The notes beneath the pieces were generated by a model. The model was not told where the DNA came from, searched no databases, and saw only the letters and a program-made list of their open reading frames with translations. DNA of 41,600 nucleotides from Mariniblastus sp. (lineage in GTDB: Bacteria; Planctomycetota; Planctomycetia; Pirellulales; Pirellulaceae). The translations under genes and the position numbers were made by a program. Positions 8,474-16,073 of the stretch are shown here, in pieces (positions within the stretch are counted from its first letter, which is position 1; the number at the start of each line of letters is the position of its first letter). The stretch is from NCBI GenBank assembly GCA_011523945.1, contig WTFU01000139.1:14486-56085 (forward strand), given 5' to 3'.

Positions 8474-9093
8474 TTGCGATGCTTTTGGAGGAAATGTTTT
8501 AACGCTGAAGGTTCTTCATGGGGGCGGTGTATTAGAGCGCCTCTATTTTTAATCGTGATCACAAATTATCAGAGCACACCGGTGCGATCCATAAGGCAGG
8601 GTCAATCAAATTTCGCGGAGTAACCATTCGATCTAAAGAGAGACGTTACAACGGCGTTTAAATTAACGGCGTTTCGATTCAGCAGTTCGTTACGCTGGTC
8701 CTATTTTTCAAAATTTGACGACTCGCTTGGCTCCATTAAACGCTACCTTCCGAAACTTGCTGAAGCCATCCAATCGCATAATGCAAAAACGGACTTAGCT
8801 GCCCTGCTCCGCGTCGCCAGCGGTAAACCGTACCCATTTGTCCTGTTTAACTAGTGTCCGTCTAAAATACTGTTTTTTTTTGAAAGGGACCTCGCTATGA
8901 CGGATAAACGACGTTAATCCTAATGCTTCGCAAAAATTCGGCCTCAAAAAGGGCCAAAAGTCAACAATTTGGGGATATTTAGCATGGCAGATTAAAGAGG
9001 ATTTATCCAAACAAACCTGCGACAACCGTTACTTTTCCACCCGTTTCGGCGGTTTTTACGATGTGGGTTCATTTTCTTTGAAAGCTAGTTCCG
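8474..9093. other. 620-base region between divergent genes, holding a startless ORF remnant
   Basis: This spacer separates the minus-strand DUF2867 gene from the plus-strand M48-like gene and must carry both promoters. Its middle holds a protein-like reading frame without start (8624-8854, listed separately). A run of nine or more T residues follows near 8872. A weak GGCC/GGGCC hairpin lies around 8939-8957. The rest shows no gene I can support. Confidence 0.5.
8624..8854 (+). pseudogene. 3' remnant of an unidentified gene (no start codon)
   Basis: Between an in-frame TAA (8621-8623) and TAG (8852-8854) lies a 76-codon frame with protein-like composition. It includes RWSYFSKFDDSLGSIKRYLP, then LAALLRVASGKPYPFVLFN before the stop. 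There is no ATG, GTG or TTG start in frame. The smooth alternation of hydrophobic and charged residues suggests the C-terminal end of a former protein, perhaps left after a deletion or a mobile-element event. I do not recognise the family. A chance open frame cannot be excluded. Confidence 0.35.
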
Positions 9094-10251
9094 ATGACCA
9101 AAACTGCAATGACGTACGCCCGCGCCCGTTTGTGGCTTGGGATTTGCGGAGTAGGCTCACTCGTAACGATCTGCACGGTTGCGTTAGTTTGGGGTATGCC
9201 CTCCCATTGGCTATCGAGATCTACCAGTTTCTCGCTTTCGGATCTGAGCGAGCTTTCTGTCCTAGCCCTGCTGTTTATTGCCTGGTTAGCTCCCTTTGAT
9301 TTTCTTGGTGGATACAGACTGCCCAAGCGATTCCTGAAGTCAGAGGAATCTTTTAGCACATGGCTTGTTCGGTACTTTCGCGCTGCGATTGGTCAGTCAT
9401 TCCTCTTTCTTGTCTTTGCGTGTTTGATTCTCGGGTTTGGCCGCTGGTTCGGGTTGCGAGGAGCAATTTCGATGGTGGTGTTTGGGATCGGTTTTTGCTT
9501 CGTACTTCAGAATCAGTCCATGAGATTCCGACGAGTTGAATCTCATTCTGAATCTAATAAATTGCTCGATTCGTTAATGTTAATTCAATCGTGGCAGATT
9601 TTTGTGCCAAACATTATTGTTGTGCGTCATCGAGACATCGGTTTCACCGGTGGTATCATCGGTTTCGGGAATGGTGCAACCATTGTTATTCCGCAAGCCT
9701 GGGTAGAGACGATGTCTCAAGCGGAACTGGCGACGGTAATCGCGAGACGAGCGATCGCATTTAACAGCGGTAGTTATTACCGTGGGCTTGCATTTGCCGG
9801 TGTATGGAATTTAGTAGGCTTCATCGTTTGCACGCAACTTCCGAATGCGGGCGTTGACTCAGTCGCCGCGCTCGTCAACACGATATGTGGTTTCACGCTT
9901 TGGTCGTTTCTCGGTCTCTTGACCCTTCCTACCCTGAGCCGCAATGCGTCTCTTCAAATCGATCACTCACTCAGCCAGCATGGGACGCCGAAGGAGCTAA
10001 TTCTTAACGCAGCGGATTCGTTCGATCAGATGCAAGACGGCGAGCATACACGTCCACGCTGGATCGAGGCAATTTTCCATCCGGTCCCCAGTGTGGGGCG
10101 TCGGGATGTTCGGCCTCAGCAGGGCCCAGCTGCTTGGAACGTCGCGCGGACAGCACTGTTCTTTTCATGGGCGTGTTTTGGCGTTCTGTCGCGGGCTGTG
10201 CACTGTAATGTCGGCCGCCCTGAATTGTGGACAATGCTGCCAATAGACTAA
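9094..10251 (+). CDS. multi-pass membrane protein related to M48 metallopeptidases, active site lost
   Basis: The 385-residue protein has several hydrophobic segments (about 14-34, 54-70, 100-140, 232-248, 258-280, 350-366). Its central region reads GATIVIPQAWVETMSQAEL then ATVIARRAIAF (about 194-223). In M48 peptidases this position carries L-x-x-V-x-x-HExxH; here the zinc motif is replaced by ARRAI. A late IFHPVPS...R segment (327-336) resembles the HP-x-P-x-x-x-R tail of M48 enzymes. So the fold is probably M48-like but catalytically dead. It lies 72 bases before the ECF sigma gene on the same strand, probably in one operon, so a sensory or anti-sigma role is conceivable. That role is inference. 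Confidence 0.6.
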   Translation: MTKTAMTYARARLWLGICGVGSLVTICTVALVWGMPSHWLSRSTSFSLSDLSELSVLALLFIAWLAPFDFLGGYRLPKRFLKSEESFSTWLVRYFRAAIGQSFLFLVFACLILGFGRWFGLRGAISMVVFGIGFCFVLQNQSMRFRRVESHSESNKLLDSLMLIQSWQIFVPNIIVVRHRDIGFTGGIIGFGNGATIVIPQAWVETMSQAELATVIARRAIAFNSGSYYRGLAFAGVWNLVGFIVCTQLPNAGVDSVAALVNTICGFTLWSFLGLLTLPTLSRNASLQIDHSLSQHGTPKELILNAADSFDQMQDGEHTRPRWIEAIFHPVPSVGRRDVRPQQGPAAWNVARTALFFSWACFGVLSRAVHCNVGRPELWTMLPID

Positions 10252-10323
10252 TTAATAAGTTGATCAAAAACCTACCGCTTGCAGAATTCCGACCAAATTT
10301 TAACCCTTAATTCGGTGATAACC

Positions 10324-10965
10324 ATGTGGCCCCAATCCCCTCAGACTGAGCAACTCATTGCAAACGCCAAAGCCGGCGACCACTCCGCAGTGAACCAACT
10401 GATGGATCGACATCGGAATTCATTGAACCATTTGGTCCGGATGCGACTGGATAAGAAAGTTCAGAATCGAGTTGATGTAAGCGATGTGGTTCAAGACGTA
10501 CTTGTGGAGGCCAATCGGCGACTCCAGCGATACCTGGAAACTCCGGTGATGCCATTCCATCTTTGGTTGAGACAAATTGCGAAGGATCGGATTATTGACG
10601 CCCATCGGAGACATCGGGTGTCAGCGAAGAGATCCGTGGATAGAGAACAGCAACTGTTCGCTCCCGGTGGGCACGATCAATCTTCTATCCAACTTGCCTC
10701 GCTATTGGGAGACTCCAAAATTACCCCTGCTGCGGCAGCGTTACAAAAGGAGCTTGCGAAGAAGATTGAACACTCAATTTCGCAACTGGAAGAGCGAGAT
10801 TCCGAAATAATCATCATGCGGCACTATGAGCATTTAACGAACCAGGAAATCAGTAAGATTTTAAATCTGTCTGAACCCGCTGCATCGATGCGTTATTTGC
10901 GAGCTATCCGTCGCTTGCGGGAACTGATGCAAACTGAGGAGTTGTCGCAGACGGAATTAAACTAG
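10324..10965 (+). CDS. ECF-type RNA polymerase sigma factor
   Basis: The 213-residue product has a sigma region 2 (about residues 20-95) with RVDVSDVVQDVLVEANRRL and MPFHLWLRQIAKDRIIDAHR. Region 4 (about 140-200) has QLEERDSEIIIMRHYEHLTNQEISKIL, a helix-turn-helix typical of ECF factors common in planctomycetes. I chose the ATG at 10324, preceded by GGTGAT, over an upstream TTG because the conserved part begins right after it. It lies between the M48-like membrane gene and the FAD oxidoreductase and probably directs part of this island. No ChrR-like zinc anti-sigma factor is adjacent. Confidence 0.93.
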   Translation: MWPQSPQTEQLIANAKAGDHSAVNQLMDRHRNSLNHLVRMRLDKKVQNRVDVSDVVQDVLVEANRRLQRYLETPVMPFHLWLRQIAKDRIIDAHRRHRVSAKRSVDREQQLFAPGGHDQSSIQLASLLGDSKITPAAAALQKELAKKIEHSISQLEERDSEIIIMRHYEHLTNQEISKILNLSEPAASMRYLRAIRRLRELMQTEELSQTELN

Positions 10966-11066
10966 CCTAGGATAGGCGTTCGATTTTGTTGAAATCATTT
11001 GTACGTCCCGGCTTCAGTGGCTTGCTGGGAAGGTAGTCATCCCCCTTGTTTTAACTGCAGAGTAAA

Positions 11067-12332
11067 ATGTCGTCACCGCAAGTTGTCATCATCGGGGGCG
11101 GTGTCGCCGGGCTTTCTTGTGCGAGACATCTCCTCGATCAAGGTGTTTCAAGTTTGATTCTCGAGAGCTCTGAAGCGGTGGGTGGGCGAATTCGTACAGA
11201 CCAAGTCGATGGCTTTTCTCTCGATCGAGGGTTTCAGATTTTACTGACCGCTTATCCAGAGGCAAGTAAGCTACTTGATTTCGAGGCGCTTCAGTTAAGG
11301 AATTATGAGCCTGGTGCTCTGATTCGGTACCAAGGTAAATTCCACCAGTTTGTTGATCCCGTTCGACGTCCTCGAAAGCTGCTTTCGACGTTGAGGTCTC
11401 CCATTGCAACCTTCGGCGATAAACTGCGTTTAGCGAGGCTAAAGTTGAAGTCTTGTCGTGGTGCGATTCAAGATCTTTATTTCCGCCCGGAAACCACAAC
11501 TTTACAGCGGCTAAACTCGGAGGGTTTTTCTAGTGGCTTTATCGATCGTTTTTTCAAGCCCTTTCTCGGAGGGGTTTTTTTAGAGCCCGAATTAGCGACT
11601 TCAACGCGAAAATTTGATCTAGTTTTTCGTATGTTTTCTTCCGGAGATGCTGCCGTCCCGGCAGGTGGGATGGAGGCGATACCCCGCCAACTTGCGTCCG
11701 GCCTGCCAAGTGAGTCAATTCGAGTTAATGCTCAAGTAAAGAGTGTAGACCCGGAAACGAATACGATCGAATTGGCTGGCAGCGAGACGATTGTGGCCTC
11801 CCGTATCGTGATGGCCTGTCCTGAGCATGTGGCCCATCGATTGCTCGAATTTGAATCGGCGCCTTTGGAATCACATGGCGTAACTTGTTTCTACTTTGCC
11901 GCAGATGTTTCACCCGTTGAGCAGCCTATGCTCATTTTAAATGGTGAGGGAGTTGGCCCAATCAACAATATGTCGGTCCCCAGTTTAGTTGATCGCAGGT
12001 GTGCCCCTGACGGAAAATCGCTGATTTCAATCAGTTGCCTTGGAGTCGTGGAGAATAACGCTGAGGGGCAACTGAGGCGAGAGGTTATCGATCAGGCAAA
12101 AAATTGGTTTGGAACATCTGTCGGCGATTGGAAACATTTGAAGACCTACTCGATACCTTACGCGCTTCCACGATCTAATTCCGCGTTCTTCCATCGCGAA
12201 AAGTTTGAATACACCCGTCGAAGCGGCGTCTTTCTGTGTGGGGACTATTTAGAAACAGCTTCCCTCGAGGGTGCTCTGTTATCGGGCCGCATGACAGCTG
12301 AACACCTAGTAGAATCTCTCGCAACTGAATAA
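11067..12332 (+). CDS. FAD-dependent amine-oxidase-like oxidoreductase
   Basis: The 421-residue protein begins with the dinucleotide-binding motif VVIIGGGVAGLSCARHL (residues 6-22), then ILESSEAVGGRIRTDQVDGF. This is the FAD motif pair of the flavin amine oxidase/phytoene desaturase/protoporphyrinogen oxidase superfamily. Near the C-terminus GVFLCGDYLETASLEGALLSG matches the second FAD-contact motif. No signal peptide is present, so it is probably cytoplasmic. It is the third plus-strand gene after the ECF sigma factor (101-base gap). Similar amine oxidases are encoded near photolyases and stress sigma factors in proteobacteria, but their substrates are not settled, and I would not call it a HemG/HemY enzyme. 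Confidence 0.88.
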   Translation: MSSPQVVIIGGGVAGLSCARHLLDQGVSSLILESSEAVGGRIRTDQVDGFSLDRGFQILLTAYPEASKLLDFEALQLRNYEPGALIRYQGKFHQFVDPVRRPRKLLSTLRSPIATFGDKLRLARLKLKSCRGAIQDLYFRPETTTLQRLNSEGFSSGFIDRFFKPFLGGVFLEPELATSTRKFDLVFRMFSSGDAAVPAGGMEAIPRQLASGLPSESIRVNAQVKSVDPETNTIELAGSETIVASRIVMACPEHVAHRLLEFESAPLESHGVTCFYFAADVSPVEQPMLILNGEGVGPINNMSVPSLVDRRCAPDGKSLISISCLGVVENNAEGQLRREVIDQAKNWFGTSVGDWKHLKTYSIPYALPRSNSAFFHREKFEYTRRSGVFLCGDYLETASLEGALLSGRMTAEHLVESLATE

Positions 12333-12344
12333 GGTTTTTGATCC

Positions 12345-12602
12345 CTATTCAGCTTCCTGATGCGACTCGGCGCCTGCTGTCTCAATAACGGCCCACTGAC
12401 CAAGCGAGTGTCTGAGAGCAAGGCGGTTGCATCTCACCAAGTCGTCATGTGCCTCCGCGTAGCTGGCCACAGGGTGACGAGAAAGAATGATCGCTTGTCT
12501 TGGTTTTTCAAAATAATTACGCGGTTTCCAACCTGCTGGCTTTTCAACAAGCGTTAAAATGTAATCAGGGCGACTGAGAGAAAAGCGATTCACTGAAGAC
12601 AT
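12345..12602 (-). CDS. small conserved-looking protein of unknown function
   Basis: The 85-residue frame from ATG 12602 reads MSSVNRFSLSRPDYILTLVE, then KPRNYFEKPRQAIILSRHPVASYAEAHDDLVRCNRLALR and ends near QWAVIE. The composition and phase look genuine and no better frame exists on either strand. A TTG 15 bases upstream is an alternative start. It has no signal peptide or membrane segment and no motif I can name. It is the last gene of a minus-strand set with the DUF6435-like microprotein and the SOUL gene. Confidence 0.6.
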   Translation of the reverse strand: MSSVNRFSLSRPDYILTLVEKPAGWKPRNYFEKPRQAIILSRHPVASYAEAHDDLVRCNRLALRHSLGQWAVIETAGAESHQEAE

Positions 12603-12757
12603 GCTAATTCTTACCAATTCAGAGATTCAGAAGCAGAAAGTTATAGAGTAGACTGAAATTCCAAGTTCAAATTAACTACGTTCTCAAGCCGTCTCTTGGC
12701 GTGACCGATTTGCCGCAGATCAGGTTGCGATCCTTGGAAATTACTTGGCAGCCGATA

Positions 12758-12922
12758 TTATTCCGACCCCTTCAGTGCCTCTAACTGGATGCGAATCTTT
12801 TCGGCTTCAGCGGTCTTTTCATCGCTTTTTATGCGACTGGACTTCGAAAGCTGGAAGGCTTCTTCCAGGAGTTGCTGATATCTCTTTTCGAGCTTTTTAG
12901 TTTTATTACCTAATCCAAACAT
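12758..12922 (-). CDS. DUF6435-like microprotein
   Basis: A 54-residue frame begins MFGLGNKTKKLEKRYQQLLE, continues EAFQLSKSSRIKSD and ends IRIQLEALKGSE before TAA. This matches the pattern I know for the Lacal_2735/DUF6435 family: an MFGLF/G start, a lysine-rich helix with Y-x-x-L-L-x-E-A, then S-D-x-x-x-A-E-A-E. The whole chain should be helical, possibly coiled. It lies 63 bases downstream of the SOUL gene on the same strand. Its function is unknown. Such short genes are easily missed by annotation. Confidence 0.75.
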   Translation of the reverse strand: MFGLGNKTKKLEKRYQQLLEEAFQLSKSSRIKSDEKTAEAEKIRIQLEALKGSE

Positions 12923-12985
12923 GGGTTATTCCTTGGGGATCAAATTTCGTGTGATGTTGGCTTGCGGGTTCGTCATTGCGTTTGC

Positions 12986-13582
12986 TTACTTAAGGCGAAT
13001 CAAAGTCTCATTTTTCCGAAAAATATTGGGAGTCCACGGAGGATCGTATCCAGCAAACTCCGTTTGGTCTTCTCTTTCCCAGCCGTTCTTCTCGATCCAA
13101 TCAATGAGTTTTGCTTCACTATCAGCTTGTGAGCGTTCGTTCAGGCGACCATTGAACTGCAACACGGCGTACTTGCCAGCCGGCCTCTTTTCGATATCAA
13201 CTCCAGCCCCTGTTGGTTGGGGAATCGTTGATTCTGCTACCTTTCTGGGAATGACAAAGCCCATCGTGCCGTTTGAACTGGCGGGTTTCGACTCCATAAA
13301 GACGGGAGTCGTCATTTTAACTTTTTGGCCAACGTCGTTGCCGCCGCTGATGTACTGAAAGAGACGACCAAAGCTGCCATCATTTCCATTTGAATTTAAC
13401 GCCATGTCAGTCGTAACGAGCATGATCTCTGGGTAATTTCGTAATTCGAATGGACCATCTGAATCGATTACTTGATAGGCAGCCGTCTCATAATTTCCTC
13501 TTGCAGTCAGTTTCCATCCAGCAAAAAGTAACACAGAAATTGCAATTATTGTTATCCAAATGGTCATTTTGGTGCCAGACAT
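12986..13582 (-). CDS. SOUL-family haem-binding protein
   Basis: The 198-residue protein has one N-terminal membrane segment (about residues 7-25) and then a SOUL/HBP domain. It contains YQVIDSDGPFELRNYPEIML, FGRLFQYISGGN, and KVKMTTPVFME, which are hallmark segments of the family, plus a C-terminal Y-D-P-P-W-T-P stretch. SOUL proteins bind haem or porphyrin. The domain is probably anchored to the cytoplasmic membrane and faces the periplasm; this topology is inferred from the N-terminal hydrophobic stretch. A porphyrin binder fits an island dealing with photosensitised damage, but that link is inference. Confidence 0.92.
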   Translation of the reverse strand: MSGTKMTIWITIIAISVLLFAGWKLTARGNYETAAYQVIDSDGPFELRNYPEIMLVTTDMALNSNGNDGSFGRLFQYISGGNDVGQKVKMTTPVFMESKPASSNGTMGFVIPRKVAESTIPQPTGAGVDIEKRPAGKYAVLQFNGRLNERSQADSEAKLIDWIEKNGWEREDQTEFAGYDPPWTPNIFRKNETLIRLK

Positions 13583-13912
13583 AATGCTTATCTGAAAGTT
13601 AAATGAAGGTTAAATAAGCTCAACAAGCAAGCCGGTACCCGGAAGCACTGGCGATAGTCTTGGGCAAATCCATTCGTTGCTTGGAACGAGCATGGCATTA
13701 CCAAAGCCTGCGTCGGTGAAGCGGGTTAACTGCGAAAAAAACGCCTCAACAACGTTTGATTTGGAGTAAGTCTCGGGGAATCGCGGATTTTCGGACTTGC
13801 AAACGTGAAAGGCGCTCACGAGAGATTAAGCCAAGACATTCGAATTGTTCAATTCGAATGGACTAAGGAGTGATGTCGCGAAATCTGCCGACGGCAGATG
13901 GTTTGATTAGCG
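13583..13912. other. 330-base gap with a palindrome and a doubtful short frame
   Basis: This spacer between the SOUL gene and a secreted-protein gene holds a 24-bp palindrome (listed separately). It also contains a 69-codon minus-strand frame (13610-13819) whose only 5' start is a GTG, with a stop three codons upstream of it. That frame has protein-like stretches such as LPGTGLLVELI, but I have no family match and do not call it a gene. Confidence 0.4.
13837..13860. repeat. 24-bp perfect inverted repeat
   Basis: The arms CATTCGAATTG and CAATTCGAATG are exact complements of 11 bases with a 2-base centre (TT). It is AT-rich and not followed by a T-tract on either strand, so a protein-binding site is more likely than a terminator. 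It lies upstream (minus strand) of the SOUL gene and just beyond the 3' end of the secreted-protein gene. Confidence 0.55.
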
Positions 13913-14593
13913 TCAGCCGCTTCCGGAAGAACAACGCCGTCGATAGGCGTTGGCCGCCGCCTGTTGTTGCGATCGTATGATTGCATTCTGGCGATTGATT
14001 TGTGCCTGCCGCCACTGTTGATACTCGGATTTTATCTTAGAAACATTTTCCTGTGCGGAATAAGCATCTGTTTCTCTCGAAAAGATTTTCCATTGGCAAC
14101 GGTTGTCGGTTTGATCGAGAAACTCAACAACTCGCCGAGCCACATCTTCCTCACCTTGAAAAGCATCAAAATTTGCCTGGTTTCCAACGACGCCACCGAC
14201 GACAAACCAGTCGTTGCTCGTACCCTCGTTTCCATCTCGCAATTTAAGATTACGGAGCCCGCTAAGAACGAATTCGTATTTTTGCTGTTGTTTTGAATCT
14301 TCAAAAATAGGGGATGATGAATTGGTTGGTATCGAGGCCTGAAGGTTTGAAGAACTCAGGCGGGGTGTTGGGAGAATGACCGGATTTGAAAATTGTTGCG
14401 GTTGCTTTGCCGTCAAACCGATGTCGGGCGCCGTCAAGTTGCTTGACTTCTGGTGGGTCACGTTGTCCGGTTGGGAAACTGAAACCGATATTTTGGAATC
14501 GGTTTTATTGACTTCCACATCTGCAAAACTCTGGTTGCAGACTAGCGAAATTACCAGCAAACAGAATAAACCAACTTTCGAATTGTAGAGCAT
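13913..14593 (-). CDS. secreted protein of unknown function
   Basis: From ATG 14593 the product has 226 residues. A GGGAGA ribosome-binding site lies six bases upstream of this ATG, which favours it over the earlier TTG. The N-terminus (MLYNSKVGLFCLLVISLVCN then QSFADVE) is a signal peptide with likely cleavage after SFA. Residues 20-110 are Ser/Asn/Thr/Gln-rich and probably disordered. A compact part near 120-175 contains DWFVVGGVVGNQANFDAFQGEEDVA. The tail is Gln/Arg-rich and ends SSGSG. No family is recognised. Confidence 0.65.
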   Translation of the reverse strand: MLYNSKVGLFCLLVISLVCNQSFADVEVNKTDSKISVSVSQPDNVTHQKSSNLTAPDIGLTAKQPQQFSNPVILPTPRLSSSNLQASIPTNSSSPIFEDSKQQQKYEFVLSGLRNLKLRDGNEGTSNDWFVVGGVVGNQANFDAFQGEEDVARRVVEFLDQTDNRCQWKIFSRETDAYSAQENVSKIKSEYQQWRQAQINRQNAIIRSQQQAAANAYRRRCSSGSG

Positions 14594-15354
14594 GCAATTG
14601 TCTCCCAAGAAAGCTTTTCAAGGTGTTGTTATGTTAAAGGAATATCGCCCTCAAAACAACAGAAATCAAATTAAAGCGGCTTAAATGTCGACTGTAATGC
14701 CACTGGGCGAAGTCATAGTGGTAATTTTAGGTTTGGGCAGTTTTTAAGCGAGAAAAACCGATTGTCAATCACATCGGCGTTGTTGTGCTGGCACCATTAA
14801 AGCCGAAAGTGCCGCCCGATTTCCCCCCCATCAGGGGTGTGAATTAAGTGTGGAATTTTGAATTTTACTTGTTCCGTATCTTGGGTAAAGCGCACGCATT
14901 TCAGCGCTTCTTTTTAGGCAGCGATGGTTACGGATACTCAGTATTACAGAGGCAGGCTTCAAATTCGCAATCTAGCCTCGTGGCTTTCAAACTGAAGTAA
15001 GTTGGCTGAGGATACTTATCGGTGTCATTAAACCTCGGGAGAAAATCAGATTGCCAAAACTGAAAATGTCATTGGCAAGCAAGTCCAGCACGCGGTTGTT
15101 GGTTCGCTCATGAATTTGAAGTATTTTGCAGTTTGTGAGTCTCATTTAAGATCCGGTTTCAGCGGGACTGGAGGAATTTCCATTTCGATTAATCCGGTTC
15201 TCCGGAGCGTTGGAAAATCCTGCGAGAAGTCTCAATTCAAATTCCCTCGCAAGGTTTCGATGCCCCTAGAAATGTGATAGCCTGCAAACCCGCGTCGAGA
15301 ATTAGCCAATGCGTTTTAGCTTTCTAGAATGCAAGAAAATACATGGAGAGAATA
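14594..15354. other. 760-base gap without a gene
   Basis: No convincing open frame or tRNA was found here. It contains a terminator-like hairpin near 14888-14915 on the plus strand and short G/C stems near 14824-14837 and 15192-15205. The promoters of the flanking divergent genes must lie here. An untranslated small RNA ending at the hairpin is possible but unproven. Confidence 0.4.
14888..14915 (+). terminator. terminator-like hairpin in a gene-free region
   Basis: The stem AAGCGC/GCGCTT with a 10-base loop is followed at once by CTTTTT. No plus-strand gene lies upstream within about 4 kb except across a minus-strand gene, so if it works it would end a non-coding transcript. The stem is only six base pairs, so it is a weak candidate. 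Confidence 0.3.
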
Positions 15355-15957
15355 ATGTCAGAAGCCAACAATCCTTTTCAAGAGTTTTGCACTAACGCTT
15401 GGTTCTTGATTTTATTGAGAGGGATCGGGCTTGTTGTTTTAGGTGGCCTATTTATTTTTAAACCCGGTATTGTTGGCATTGTGTTGGTACAGTTCCTGGG
15501 AGCATATTTTCTTGTTGATGGTCTGTTCAGTACGGCCAAAGCAATTCTTGGCCGGAAGTACATGCCGGGATGGGGGTGTGGATTGATCATGGGCTTGTTG
15601 GAAATTGTTACTGGGGCCTTCGTTTTCGCTCACCCGCTTGCTGGTGCGGTGATTACAGTGAAGGTTTTGGCGTATCTTGTAGCCTTTATGGCTATTTCGT
15701 TTGGAACATTGGGCATTTACACCGGTTTGCAAGTTCGCAAGGAAATAAACGGAGAATGGGCGATGATTGTCGGCGGATGTCTAGCCCTAATTGTTGGCCT
15801 GATTTTGATCATGGATCCACTGGGGACCGCGAAAGTGTATGTCATGTTGCTAGGTGGTTTATCTTTGCTGGGTGGAATCATACAGATTTTTGCAGCCGTT
15901 CAAATTCGAAGAATTGGAAAGGTTGGGCTTGAAGCGGTCATCGACGAAAGTCGTTAA
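15355..15957 (+). CDS. HdeD-like (DUF308) membrane protein
   Basis: The 200-residue protein from ATG 15355 has about six hydrophobic segments. It shows the internal pseudo-repeat of HdeD: W-F-L-I-L-L-R-G-I-x-x-V-x-x-G at the N-terminus and GEWAMIVGGCLALIVGLIL near residue 132. In E. coli, HdeD is linked to acid resistance at high cell density; other members are general membrane proteins of unknown activity. I chose the second ATG because GGAGAG sits five bases upstream of it, inside the space after the first ATG (15343). It starts a plus-strand series with two phospholipase-D-type genes and a stress protein gene. Confidence 0.85.
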   Translation: MSEANNPFQEFCTNAWFLILLRGIGLVVLGGLFIFKPGIVGIVLVQFLGAYFLVDGLFSTAKAILGRKYMPGWGCGLIMGLLEIVTGAFVFAHPLAGAVITVKVLAYLVAFMAISFGTLGIYTGLQVRKEINGEWAMIVGGCLALIVGLILIMDPLGTAKVYVMLLGGLSLLGGIIQIFAAVQIRRIGKVGLEAVIDESR

Positions 15958-16073
15958 CGGCGAGTCGGGTTAATCAAAATTAGTGTGTTCGCTGGCAAAG
16001 TTCTGCACGCAATTTGTCGCGAAGCTTGGGGAAGTCTTAAGTGCAGAAATTTGATCAAGTACAGGATGTTGAA

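Noticed and set aside
8795..9025. 76-codon minus-strand frame overlapping the startless remnant
   Set aside because: It is antisense to the better protein-like frame at 8624-8854 and has no recognisable motif.
13610..13819. 69-codon minus-strand frame ending LPGTGLLVELI
   Set aside because: Only a GTG start, a stop three codons upstream and no recognised family; could be a degraded gene but evidence is too thin.
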